NCBI GenBank assembly: GCA_911810475.1
Contig: OU461276.1
Location: forward strand, 1,848,001 to 1,912,000
Source of the DNA: Candidatus Celerinatantimonas neptuna
GTDB taxonomy: Bacteria; Pseudomonadota; Gammaproteobacteria; Enterobacterales; Celerinatantimonadaceae
DNA length: 64,000 bases
Reading direction: 5' to 3'
Below, in pieces: positions 8,962 to 16,893 of this stretch (positions are counted from its first letter, which is position 1; every line of letters starts with the position of its first letter). The notes below the pieces were generated by a model that was given only the letters and a program-made list of their open reading frames with translations, was not told the DNA's origin and did not search any database. Made by a program: the position numbers and the translations under genes.

Positions 8962-9260
8962 TTAGAGTGTTGTGAATAATAATCGCGCTGCCAGAGCGAT
9001 GAGGGTCACTCCGACAGAGCGCTCGAACCAATGTCTTTTGGCCATAAAAATACGCCGGACTCTGCCGGCTGAAAACAACTGACTGACCAGCATGAACCAG
9101 ATGGCATTGACTGAACACATCCAGATCCCGTATAGAATTTGTATTTTTAACGGGGTCTGACGACTGACAATCGTTGTGAATATAGCCAGAAAAAATAGCG
9201 TTGCTTTGGGATTTATGGCATTTATCATAAAGCCGATAAGAAAGGCTTTCTTGTTACTTT
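8962..9260 (-). pseudogene. LysE/RhtB family exporter, 5'-truncated remnant
   Basis: The readable part begins around KKAFLIGFMINAINPKATLFF, which is the middle of LysE/RhtB amino-acid exporters (the usual GFLxNxxNPKAxLFF motif before the third membrane segment). It ends with a normal C-terminus about 90-100 residues later. The N-terminal half with the first membrane helices is absent. Upstream the frame stays open into DNA that is LysR-coding on the other strand. It is therefore a remnant of an exporter, almost certainly non-functional. The first methionine at 9228 is internal. Confidence 0.75.
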
Positions 9261-9279
9261 GTGGTTCACCGGATTGCTG

Positions 9280-9784
9280 TCTGATCCGGTTAACTGACCA
9301 ACCGGATCCTGAGCTTATGGGGCGTAAGTTGATGGCGATCGACTATTTGATTTGTGCCACGCCTGAGTATCTTAAAGAATATGGAATGTCTCAACACCCT
9401 CGTGATTTGAAACAGCATTGCTGTATCTGTCTGGGAGAAGAGCCCGGTGATTCTGTTTGGAAATTTCGCCACAAGCATCAATCGGTCCGGGTACAGGTGC
9501 CCGGCCGTTATGCGGCAAATCATACCGGTGTCCGGCTTGATACGGCGTTGCATCATGTCGGGATTGTCAGCTTGCCCTATTTTACGGCCAGAAGAGCGAT
9601 TGAGCAGGGGAAACTGGTGCAGGTATTGCCACAGTGGTTATTTAAAACCAAATATTGTGGGGGTGCCTGGGTGTTATATCCCCCGACCCGCTATTTACCG
9701 CCTAAAATTCGGGTGTTGATTGATTTTCTGGCCAAAAGACTGGCGCAAGAACCCACATTAGGTTCAGTAGATAGAGTTTGTTGA
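9280..9784 (+). pseudogene. LysR family regulator, C-terminal remnant
   Basis: From about 9284 the plus strand encodes IRLTDQPDPELMGRKL and onward to the stop. This matches the second half of the substrate-binding domain of a LysR regulator (typical order: IRL...GRKL, CATPEYL, LxxHxCI, W.F, YPPTRYLPPKIRVLIDFL). The helix-turn-helix and first part of the sensor domain are missing. A methionine at 9176 gives a longer open frame, but that part lies over the LysE remnant and reads as antisense. The two remnants meet at 9260-9284, as expected if one deletion removed the divergent promoters and 5' halves of both genes. Confidence 0.75.
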
Positions 9785-9796
9785 GTCACAATTTGT

Positions 9797-10591
9797 TTAA
9801 CGGCTCATGTTTTCGGCGGTGTTCATTGCATCAATGATGGCGTTGGCTAATCCTTTGGGATTTTCCCAGGCTATGGAATGACCGGCATGGGGAATAATCC
9901 CAATGTTGATGCCGTTGTGTGCTAATACTTGAACATCGGGGTCAGGTTGTGAATCGGCTCCGAACAGGTATGTTTTGGGGATTTTGAGAGCATAAAGGAT
10001 GTCTCGCCAGGTCGGATTTGTGCCTTTAATTAAAGAAGCTGATTCCCGGTAAACGGCAAGTGGCTGACTTGTCGCGAGTGTCGCTGCCCAGCAACGACCT
10101 GTATATTCACCACTTTTACGGCTGAGCCCGATGAGCTGTTGATGGCCTTCATGCAGGTAATCCGGTTCACTGGTGGCTGTGACGTGTTGGCTGAACATTC
10201 CCCCGCCCGAGTCAAGATTTGACTCGCTTAAGATAAGCCCTGCCAGTTTTGACTTGAATCGACTGGCTAGTTCAGTAGCAATACTTCCGCCGCGACTGTG
10301 TCCGTAAAGGTAGAACTGTTCTAATTGCAGGTCGTTTAAAAAGGTTTCCAGGTAATCAGCATGTGCCTGAATTGTATAGCTGAAAATCTCGGGTTTATCG
10401 CTAAAACCCGCTCCCAGCAGATCGATCAGGATTCGTCGGTGATTGGTCAGTTGGCCAGTTGATGCAACCTGAGGATAATCGAAAGACGATGCACATCCCA
10501 GACCATGGATAAACACGACCGGTGTTTTGTCTCCAGGGAGATCATGATAGCGAAGCCAGGTATTAAGATGGTTTATAAAATATTCGTTCAT
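9797..10591 (-). CDS. Alpha/beta hydrolase
   Basis: A 264-residue alpha/beta-hydrolase-fold enzyme. FIHGLGC marks the oxyanion strand, GHSRGG carries the nucleophile serine (about residue 99), and HAGHS near the C-terminus carries the catalytic histidine. The start is set at ATG 10591, preceded by AAGGA; the longer open frame to 10705 overlaps the upstream transporter gene and has no hydrolase character. It follows two DMT-type transporter genes by about 23 bases, forming a likely three-gene operon opposite the LysR gene at 11654. The substrate is unknown; an ester or lactone is typical. Confidence 0.78.
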   Translation of the reverse strand: MNEYFINHLNTWLRYHDLPGDKTPVVFIHGLGCASSFDYPQVASTGQLTNHRRILIDLLGAGFSDKPEIFSYTIQAHADYLETFLNDLQLEQFYLYGHSRGGSIATELASRFKSKLAGLILSESNLDSGGGMFSQHVTATSEPDYLHEGHQQLIGLSRKSGEYTGRCWAATLATSQPLAVYRESASLIKGTNPTWRDILYALKIPKTYLFGADSQPDPDVQVLAHNGINIGIIPHAGHSIAWENPKGLANAIIDAMNTAENMSR

Positions 10592-10614
10592 TAGATTTTT
10601 CCCGATCCTTATTG

Positions 10615-11097
10615 CTAGAGCCTGTTGACCTTTGGTGTATCGATGATGGGTGATGATTTTTTTATGCGTCTGCGCTCTGCAATTTTTGACAGACCGATAC
10701 CGCATAGAATCAGGCAGACGGCCAGTAAATGGACTCTCCAGGGTTGGTTCGGGTGGTTAAACTGGTCGATGACAACGCCAGAGAGCATTTGCCCGCCCAT
10801 GACAAATATGGCAGCCTGAGTTGAGCCGATTCGGGGTACAATAAAGCTGTTGATTGCAACATAGATTGCCCCCATGGCCCCACCTAAATAGGCGAACCAG
10901 GGCGCATGAATATTCCAGCTGACCAGTTCCTGTCGCTTCCAGATTAACAAAATAACTGTTAGAAAAATGAAACCACCAATGTGATTGGCATAAGAGGCGA
11001 CAAACGAGTTGCGATCTTTGCTTAGCCGGCCGTTAATCACCCGGCACAAGCTGATACATACCCCGTTGAATAAAGCGATAAAAATATAAATAAGCAT
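10615..11097 (-). CDS. Small DMT-family transporter (DUF606/YdcZ type)
   Basis: A 160-residue membrane protein with about five hydrophobic segments. It has the pattern of the DUF606/YdcZ family (PF04657), a half-size branch of the drug/metabolite transporter superfamily, with the typical GGAMGAIYVAIN and GQMLSG segments. These proteins often occur as unequal pairs that may dimerise. Its neighbour at 11102-11548 is the likely partner, four bases away. The C-terminus is basic and cytoplasmic in appearance. The transported compound is not known. Confidence 0.75.
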   Translation of the reverse strand: MLIYIFIALFNGVCISLCRVINGRLSKDRNSFVASYANHIGGFIFLTVILLIWKRQELVSWNIHAPWFAYLGGAMGAIYVAINSFIVPRIGSTQAAIFVMGGQMLSGVVIDQFNHPNQPWRVHLLAVCLILCGIGLSKIAERRRIKKSSPIIDTPKVNRL

Positions 11098-11101
11098 CTG
11101 A

Positions 11102-11548
11102 TTACCTGTGACTGATAAGAATCAATGTGCCTGAAAAAATTAAGGCAATGGAGAAGAGATCAAGCATTGAGAAACGTCGTTTGATCACCCCGAACCACCC
11201 TCCGAGATCGGCTAAAAAACCGAATATGATTTGGCCTGATAACATTAGTGCCAGCGAGCCGGTAAGCGCCAGAGGACTATTGACGACAATCGCTGCCAGC
11301 CAGACGGTCATTGCGCCAGGAATGCCCCCTAAGTAACTCCACCACGGAGCCTGCTTTGTGGTGTGACTGGGAGAGGGTTTGAATTGCTGTAACAAAATCC
11401 ACGCCACAATAGCCCCTGAACCATGTGCTATCCAGGATGCGATGGCTGGGCTGTTCCAGGTAGCAAGATTGCTGTTGGTTTCGATCATTGCGGCCAGCAG
11501 GATGCCGGCTCCGATAGCTAAGACTAAAATGCTTCGAGATCCTTTCAT
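11102..11548 (-). CDS. Small DMT-family transporter (DUF606/YdcZ type), first of pair
   Basis: A 148-residue protein, almost entirely hydrophobic helices, again of the DUF606/YdcZ pattern: GGIPGAMTVWLAAI parallels GGAMGAIYVAIN in the next gene, and LMLSGQIIFG parallels GQMLSG. Together with the partner gene it would make an inner-membrane exporter or importer. It leads the operon that ends with the hydrolase. Its promoter lies in the 105-bp space before the divergent LysR gene, where a palindrome is visible. Confidence 0.75.
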   Translation of the reverse strand: MKGSRSILVLAIGAGILLAAMIETNSNLATWNSPAIASWIAHGSGAIVAWILLQQFKPSPSHTTKQAPWWSYLGGIPGAMTVWLAAIVVNSPLALTGSLALMLSGQIIFGFLADLGGWFGVIKRRFSMLDLFSIALIFSGTLILISHR

Positions 11549-11590
11549 AAGATTTGGGGGGCCTTTGTTGTTTTGAGATATTTTAAAAAC

Positions 11591-11624
11591 TTTCCTGTTG
11601 AGGAATAAGCCGGCTTATAGGAAA
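11591..11624. promoter_or_regulatory. Nested palindromes, LysR operator candidate
   Basis: ATAAGCCGGCTTAT (11605-11618) is a perfect 14-base palindrome. It is flanked by TTTCCT (11591-11596) and AGGAAA (11619-11624), which are inverted with respect to each other. The block lies between the divergent transporter operon and the LysR gene, where LysR-type proteins normally bind. Confidence 0.5.
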
Positions 11625-11653
11625 CTTATTGTTGAGTTGGAGTTGACAATATC

Positions 11654-12571
11654 ATGGATAATTTTTCTACAATCCCTTTCTTTATTGCCGTCGTTGAGAC
11701 AGGCAGTTTTTCGGCAGCCGCGAGAAAGCTGTCGATGACTAAATCAGCCGTTAGTAAGCGGATTAGCCAGCTTGAAGCTGATTTAGGTGTCCGGCTTATT
11801 CACCGTACGACCCGAAAACTGAGTCTGACGGAGGCGGGACAGAAATACTATGAGTATGTTCAGGCCGCAGCTATGCTGGCTCTGGAGGGAAAAGATGCGA
11901 TTACCCAGATGCAGAGTCAGGCCATGGGGATGCTTCGAATCACTGTGCCGATGGTGTTCGGTCAGCAGCATCTTTCAGAGCTGATCCCGAATTTTTTGCA
12001 GGAATATCCGCAAATTGAGCTTCAGATGTCGATGGATGACCGGGTGGTTGATTTAGTGGGGCAGGGGATCGATTTGGGTGTTCGTATCGGGCAGCTTCAT
12101 GACTCATCACTGATTGCTGTGAAATTATCTCCCTGCCACAGTGTAGTGTGTGCTTCCCCGGAGTATATACGTCTGCATGGTCAACCAAAGATCCCTGAAG
12201 ACTTAGTCAAGCACAATTGCATGGTATATTCCTATTTTCAGGGGGGCGCAACCTGGCTATTTAACCATGCAAACGGGCCTGTGCGTGTGTTACCCCGGGG
12301 TAACTATCGGGTGAACAGCAGTGCTGCTTTATATGATGCATTATTGGCCGGGGTGGGGATTAGTCAGATGCCGACATTTATTGTTGGCCCTGCTTTATCG
12401 CAAGGGCGACTTGTGTCATTGCTTCGTGATTATCCGCTTCCAGTGCACCACATTTATGCTGTTTATCCTCAGCGGCGATTTCTACCGGGTAAAGTTCGTC
12501 TGATGTTAGATTATTTACGAGAGCATTTGGGGGAAGGTTCAGACTATCAGGCCCGGTTTGAATCGCTTTGA
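11654..12571 (+). CDS. LysR family transcriptional regulator
   Basis: Complete 305-residue LysR regulator. The N-terminal helix-turn-helix reads SFSAAARKLSMTKSAVSKRISQLE, followed by the helical linker and a periplasmic-binding-protein-like ligand domain ending in RRFLPGKVRLMLDYL. It resembles the AaeR/DsdC-like branch with GVRLIHRTTRKLSLTEAG. It is transcribed away from the DMT transporter pair and hydrolase and probably regulates them. Its ligand is unknown. Confidence 0.85.
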   Translation: MDNFSTIPFFIAVVETGSFSAAARKLSMTKSAVSKRISQLEADLGVRLIHRTTRKLSLTEAGQKYYEYVQAAAMLALEGKDAITQMQSQAMGMLRITVPMVFGQQHLSELIPNFLQEYPQIELQMSMDDRVVDLVGQGIDLGVRIGQLHDSSLIAVKLSPCHSVVCASPEYIRLHGQPKIPEDLVKHNCMVYSYFQGGATWLFNHANGPVRVLPRGNYRVNSSAALYDALLAGVGISQMPTFIVGPALSQGRLVSLLRDYPLPVHHIYAVYPQRRFLPGKVRLMLDYLREHLGEGSDYQARFESL

Positions 12572-13397
12572 TCTGAGCCGTAATTGTTTACGCGATCGAA
12601 TCGGGTTGATTTATTGGCAAAAAGATGTATTGTTTGTCGATGAAATTATCAACCTGAATGGCTTGTTTATTGTGAGTAAAAATCTACCGCTAAACAGTTA
12701 TATCATTGATGATGTTTTTGATTTAGCCGAACAGATGACCAATCCTGTGATGCTAAAAGATACTTTAGGTCGATATTTATATGCTAATCAGTCCTGTATT
12801 AAATTATTTAATCTGAAAAATCAACATGATTTGATTGGTCTTAATGCTAAGGAATTAAATGGAAAAATTGAATATCACTGGCATTTAGAATATGAAAAGG
12901 CTGTGTCAGAATTAGACTATTTTGTTGTAAAAAACCGGCTGACTGGGAAAGATTATATGAGAGCTATTCCTTGTCAGGATGGGACGTTACGAATTCAAAA
13001 TATGATTAAAAAGCCGATGGTGAGTAAATTTTCCGATAAAGTGACTGCTATTTTTACGTTTAGTGAAAATTTAACTGATAATGTCGATAGGATGGCTCTG
13101 CTTCATTTTTATGTTAAATATTATCCTTCAAATGAAGTTGCTATTCAGTATTTTTTGAAATATCTGTCTGTGGATACATTATTTGTTAAACCGCCTTCTT
13201 TAAGAGAAATGGAAACGTTACTTTTATTAGCTGTATTGGGAAATCATAAATCTGTATCAAATAAAATGGGAATTTCTGAAAGAACTATTGAAGTTAATAT
13301 TCGAAAAATTAAACAAAATAAACTTAAAGATGAATATCTTTGGATAATTCTTTTAGAATTAATAAGAAATGAAAAACGAAATATTAAAATTACGTAA
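12558..13397 (+). CDS. PAS domain / LuxR-type helix-turn-helix regulator
   Basis: About 280 residues. The central part (MTNPVMLKDTLGRYLYANQSCIKLFNL) is a PAS fold. The C-terminus (SLREMETLLLLAVLGNHKSVSNKMGISERTIEVNIRKI) is a GerE/LuxR-type helix-turn-helix. The start is uncertain: the frame opens with a TTG at 12558 inside the end of the LysR gene, and a later TTG/GTG within the next 80 bases may be used, since the first in-frame ATG falls inside the PAS region. The gene is visibly more AT-rich than its left neighbour and overlaps the MFS gene by 29 bases, so it probably controls that transporter. Confidence 0.6.
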   Translation: MNRFDLSRNCLRDRIGLIYWQKDVLFVDEIINLNGLFIVSKNLPLNSYIIDDVFDLAEQMTNPVMLKDTLGRYLYANQSCIKLFNLKNQHDLIGLNAKELNGKIEYHWHLEYEKAVSELDYFVVKNRLTGKDYMRAIPCQDGTLRIQNMIKKPMVSKFSDKVTAIFTFSENLTDNVDRMALLHFYVKYYPSNEVAIQYFLKYLSVDTLFVKPPSLREMETLLLLAVLGNHKSVSNKMGISERTIEVNIRKIKQNKLKDEYLWIILLELIRNEKRNIKIT

Positions 13398-14655
13398 AAT
13401 TATACGGATAACGACAGCTTCAAATGTATTTGAATGGTACGAATATGTCATCTTCGCTTACCTTTATACATCGATAGGCCAGCATTTTTTTTCATCATCT
13501 GATCCTATTTATGCTGCAATAGAAACATTTGGTGTATTTGCATTAAGTTATATTGCCAGGCCATTTGGTAGCTTATTTTTTGGCTGGCTTTCTGACTACT
13601 CTTCAACGTCAAAAGCTGCCCGAATTTCTATGCTAATCATGGCATTTCCTCCGATTGCGCTTATTCTTATTCCGAGTTATTCAGCAATTGGTATTCTAGC
13701 CCCTGCTTTATTGGTTTTTGTTCGGTTGATTCAGGGGTTTGCAGCAGGCGGTGAGTTACCTGTGACAGCAACGTTTGCATACAATCACACCGAAAAACGA
13801 TTCAGGCGATTAGCGTGTGCGTTGGTCAATTGTAGTTCTCTGATTGGTGTATTGTTATCATCATTAACGATTACAGTTATGAATGCGACTTTAACTCAAA
13901 CGCAGATTATAGATGGTGCTTGGAAGTATCCTTTTTATTTTTCTATCCCTTTGATGTTATTCCTCTTTTGGTTGAGAAAAGATTTAGTCTTGATGGATAA
14001 GGTTCACTCTGATTCGAAAAAAATGCCTAAAGCAGGATATCTGTCTGAAATATTTCAGCATAAGTCTTCATTTGTTGTTGGCTTTTTTGTCATCGCGTCA
14101 TTGCAGATCTCGTTTTATCTTATGTTTATCTGGTTACCTACCTACCTTCACCTGTTTCTTCATGTGCCCAAGTTAACGGCTTCTGCATTTAATACACTTA
14201 GTTTATTGGTGATGGTCGTGACCGTTATTTTAACCGGGCTGGCACTCATTAAGTTTGATGGAAAGCGAGTTTTATTTTACTTTCTTTATATTGAAATTAT
14301 TGCGGTTATTGGCTCTTTTTATTGGATGATTCATGATCAAAGTTATCTGACGCTGGCAACGGTAAGTATTCTGTTCTCTGTTTTAATTGGCGTGATTGAC
14401 GCGATTGCCTTGAGTTTTATTGGGGGATTATTTAAATCTCAGGTAAGAGGAATTGGAATGAATCTGACATTTACACTACCAGCCGTATTTTTTGGTGGAT
14501 TTTCACCATTGATTGCCACCTGGTTTATTCATCGTACTGGGATTTTAATGACCCCGGGTATTATGATAGGGGTTGTGTTGCTGGTGAGTTTATTACTTAT
14601 TGTCAAATTTGAGCGTGTATCAGACAACCGCCAAGCGTACCAGCATCAAAGCTAA
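13369..14655 (+). CDS. MFS transporter, metabolite:H+ symporter family
   Basis: A 428-residue inner-membrane protein with about twelve hydrophobic helices. It belongs to the metabolite:H+ symporter branch of the major facilitator superfamily (ProP/KgtP/ShiA-like). Visible marks are ASNVFEWYEYVIFAY in helix 1, the loop motif RPFGSLFFGWLSD between helices 2 and 3, and RLIQGFAAGGELP in helix 4. Such proteins take up compatible solutes or carboxylates. The start overlaps the end of the PAS/HTH gene. Its 3' end overlaps the convergent methyltransferase gene by 53 bases. The substrate cannot be told. Confidence 0.82.
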   Translation: MKNEILKLRKIIRITTASNVFEWYEYVIFAYLYTSIGQHFFSSSDPIYAAIETFGVFALSYIARPFGSLFFGWLSDYSSTSKAARISMLIMAFPPIALILIPSYSAIGILAPALLVFVRLIQGFAAGGELPVTATFAYNHTEKRFRRLACALVNCSSLIGVLLSSLTITVMNATLTQTQIIDGAWKYPFYFSIPLMLFLFWLRKDLVLMDKVHSDSKKMPKAGYLSEIFQHKSSFVVGFFVIASLQISFYLMFIWLPTYLHLFLHVPKLTASAFNTLSLLVMVVTVILTGLALIKFDGKRVLFYFLYIEIIAVIGSFYWMIHDQSYLTLATVSILFSVLIGVIDAIALSFIGGLFKSQVRGIGMNLTFTLPAVFFGGFSPLIATWFIHRTGILMTPGIMIGVVLLVSLLLIVKFERVSDNRQAYQHQS

Positions 14656-15319
14656 CCATTAATTGAGTAAAGGAATCGTATACTTTGTCATAAGCTTGCT
14701 GACTATGATTGTGACAAAGTGTCGATTTGTTTTTCTCCATTGTATTTAATATATCTTTATAACTGTCATAGAACATGTCTGTAATATCGTAGACCTGTTT
14801 TAATTTCCAGGGGGAAAGAATAGGGTCTAAGCGATCTAATGCAACTGGATTAAACGGGGTGTGATCATCATAAAAAAGATTTTGGGTAAATAGGCTTTTT
14901 GATGAATATTCAAAAATGAGTAAATCAGTTTGCTTTCTTGCTCTTTTACTCAGCTCAATACAAGCCTTGCTTTGATTTTGAAATGCATAAAACGCAGAAA
15001 ATATTGTAATTAGATCGTAAGTATCTTTGGTGAGTCGATTGATGTTTAAAACATCGCCTTGTATAAATTGGCAAGATTTATATTTTTGACGCGCATATTC
15101 AATGGCTTGTATATCTTGATCTAAACCTGTCGTTCTGACGTGTTGATTGAGCATATTGACTGTACCGCCCAGTCCGGAACCTACATCCAGTATGTTCTGT
15201 TTCACTGCAAAATCGATTTTACTGATTGAGAAATTGACTGCATCCTTGTCTTGAGGATGTGTAAAATCACCGTTTCTTATTTCTGCAAGCAGATGTTTTT
15301 TCTGAATAAAGAGGCCCAT
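14603..15319 (-). CDS. Class I SAM-dependent methyltransferase
   Basis: A 238-residue protein with motif I ILDVGSGLGGT, an acidic motif II (TGLDQD) and QGDVLNI, typical of class I methyltransferases acting on small molecules. A DLITIFSAFYAF segment follows in the motif IV region. The N-terminus and the late region around NPVALDRLDPILSPWKLKQV are not recognised. It is AT-rich like its neighbours. The 3' ends of this gene and the MFS gene overlap by 53 bases, an unusually long convergent overlap. The acceptor substrate is unknown. Confidence 0.72.
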   Translation of the reverse strand: MGLFIQKKHLLAEIRNGDFTHPQDKDAVNFSISKIDFAVKQNILDVGSGLGGTVNMLNQHVRTTGLDQDIQAIEYARQKYKSCQFIQGDVLNINRLTKDTYDLITIFSAFYAFQNQSKACIELSKRARKQTDLLIFEYSSKSLFTQNLFYDDHTPFNPVALDRLDPILSPWKLKQVYDITDMFYDSYKDILNTMEKNKSTLCHNHSQQAYDKVYDSFTQLMVSFDAGTLGGCLIHAQI

Positions 15320-15571
15320 TAGATCGATTTGTTACCTGTAACTCATTATTTATAATGAACATTATTCTTTCATAAATCATCAAAAATTTATACTCATATG
15401 CAATACGGGATTTTCCCGGATATAAAAATATTTTCAATTATGTATTTTACTAATTAGTTTTTGTGTACAGGTTGTCGTAGCGACGAAATAGGTATCACGA
15501 TTTTTTAATACTGAATGATGGTTTACAGGCATACCTTGATGTCGTTTTGAAATTGACGAGTGTGATAAATT

Positions 15572-15742
15572 ATGGATTTTGAAGAACTCAAGTTTTGGTT
15601 TGAAGTGGTTCAGAGAACTGCTATTCCAGCCGATGGTGATTTATTGACATCAGATGAAAAAGCAGCTTTAGCCCGAAGCTGTCGGATGCTTGCTTTAATC
15701 GCGCAAAATGTTGCGGATAAAGTGGTTGAGCGGTCACATTAA
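15572..15742 (+). CDS. Small hypothetical protein (56 aa)
   Basis: A 56-residue reading frame from ATG 15572. It begins with MDFEELKFWFEVVQ, has a charged middle (DGDLLTSDEKAALARSC) and ends with an amphipathic helix (ALIAQNVADKVVERSH). There is no signal peptide or membrane segment. Ribosome site is weak. It looks like a genuine small helical protein by composition, but no family is recognised. It is followed closely by the convergent membrane-protein remnant. Confidence 0.4.
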   Translation: MDFEELKFWFEVVQRTAIPADGDLLTSDEKAALARSCRMLALIAQNVADKVVERSH

Positions 15743-15755
15743 AATCTGTAGATAT

Positions 15756-16204
15756 CTATTTATCAAAGGACGTTAAGTCATGGAGCTCGTTATAAGCCCA
15801 ATAAGCAATCATAAAGTAAGATGTATAAAGTGCGATTAGTACTCCTAAAAATATAGGCTGAAAATCACCCTTTGCACTTTGAATAATTAGTGTTGCACTA
15901 CATATTCCTAGAATTGTTTTCAACATTTCTAATATTGGATTTATACAATCTACCATCATACAAACCATGCGTAATATAATGGGTTTGCTATGTATCTTAT
16001 TTTTATATTTTTTGAAAAGGTATACCCTTAATAAACATATACATAAAAAATATACTGGTAGGATCTTACTGAGGATAGCGTTGTTTTCAAATTGAAAATA
16101 CTTTGATAAGTTGGATTGAAATAATATATAATTATATTAAGGATAAAGCCAAGAAGTAAGATATGGAAGATATCCTTCACAACGAAATTTTGTTTATTCA
16201 TCAT
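15756..16204 (-). pseudogene. Small membrane protein, probably frameshifted
   Basis: Two overlapping minus-strand frames appear to form one protein. The first starts at ATG 16204/16201 (MNKQNFVVKDIFHILLLGF) and stops near 16030. The second is open from about 16137 to the stop at 15756 and reads as more membrane helices (ILPVYFLCICLLRVYLF, then ILEMLKTILGICSATLIIQ and IFLGVLIALYTSYFMIAYW). Joined near 16085-16130 they would give about 145 residues with four membrane segments. Alternatively only the shorter downstream frame from ATG 15968 (70 residues) is made. The segment is very AT-rich. No family is recognised. Confidence 0.4.
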
Positions 16205-16312
16205 TTTCTATTATCTAATCGATATATAAATATACTACCTCTTTAAAACCATTTTGCTATGCTTAAAGTACAATAACCAATAGTTGCCTGTGGCAAAAGC
16301 CGGGAGCGGCAG

Positions 16313-16789
16313 ATGGTGTCATGTTATCTTTCTAAACAAATGAAAAGTCAGTGTCGCAGTGCATCGTCTGTTGCTAAGCCTAAAGGTCTTAGTCGGTCTT
16401 TTCCTCTCAATGCTGAGCAGACAAAACAGCTTCAGCGTAAAGCGGTGATTCAGCGCAATCATACGGGGTTACCGAATCAGCTGAAGTCGGGAATGGAGCA
16501 GCTCTCGGGGGTGAGTCTGGAGCACGTCCGGGTGAATTATAATTCGTCTAAACCTGCGGCCGTACAGGCCTATGCGTATGCCCAAGGCAGTGAAATTCAT
16601 CTGGCCAGTGGGCAGGAAAAACATCTGCCTCATGAATTAGGCCATGTGGTGCAGCAGATGCAGGGCCGGGTGTCGCCGACGACTTTGGTGGCCGGTATGG
16701 CTGTTAACGATAATCCGGCACTGGAACACGAAGCCGACCATCTGGGAGCCAGGGCGATGCAGATGCGGGTTGTTGATTCTCAAAGCTGA
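16313..16789 (+). CDS. eCIS-associated DUF4157 protein with HExxH motif
   Basis: A 158-residue protein. Residues 55 to about 152 match the DUF4157 domain: GVRVNY-like strand (VSLEHVRVNYNSS), AQGSEIHLASGQEK, then HELGH at 107-111, and EHEADHLGARAM at 138-149. This is a zinc-peptidase-like pair of motifs (H107, H111 and a downstream glutamate). The first 50 residues are basic and polar. Known biology: DUF4157 is strongly associated with extracellular contractile injection systems, often as the N-terminal part of cargo toxins. Here it has no C-terminal toxin domain. The ATG has a GGGAG site six bases upstream. It converges on the end of the injection-system array, so it is a candidate cargo or loading factor. 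Confidence 0.8.
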   Translation: MVSCYLSKQMKSQCRSASSVAKPKGLSRSFPLNAEQTKQLQRKAVIQRNHTGLPNQLKSGMEQLSGVSLEHVRVNYNSSKPAAVQAYAYAQGSEIHLASGQEKHLPHELGHVVQQMQGRVSPTTLVAGMAVNDNPALEHEADHLGARAMQMRVVDSQS

Positions 16790-16893
16790 TGTATCCACCT
16801 CGGGCTTTGTTATCATTTGAGCCGTCATTCTCCCCCTGATGCCTAAAATGCATTTCATTCGAACAATATTTAATCGCCAATCATGAATACGCT

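Noticed and set aside
9176-9280. N-terminal extension of the LysR remnant from the ATG at 9176
   Set aside because: This part is antisense to clear LysE coding sequence and has no LysR likeness, so it is treated as read-through over the deletion junction.
10320-10460. Sigma-54-like motif near the eCIS cap (TGGCAC before 40,370 on the minus strand)
   Set aside because: The GG is present but the -12 TTGC is not; the reading is TTCC. The real place is about 40,365-40,380, and it was not kept as a promoter.
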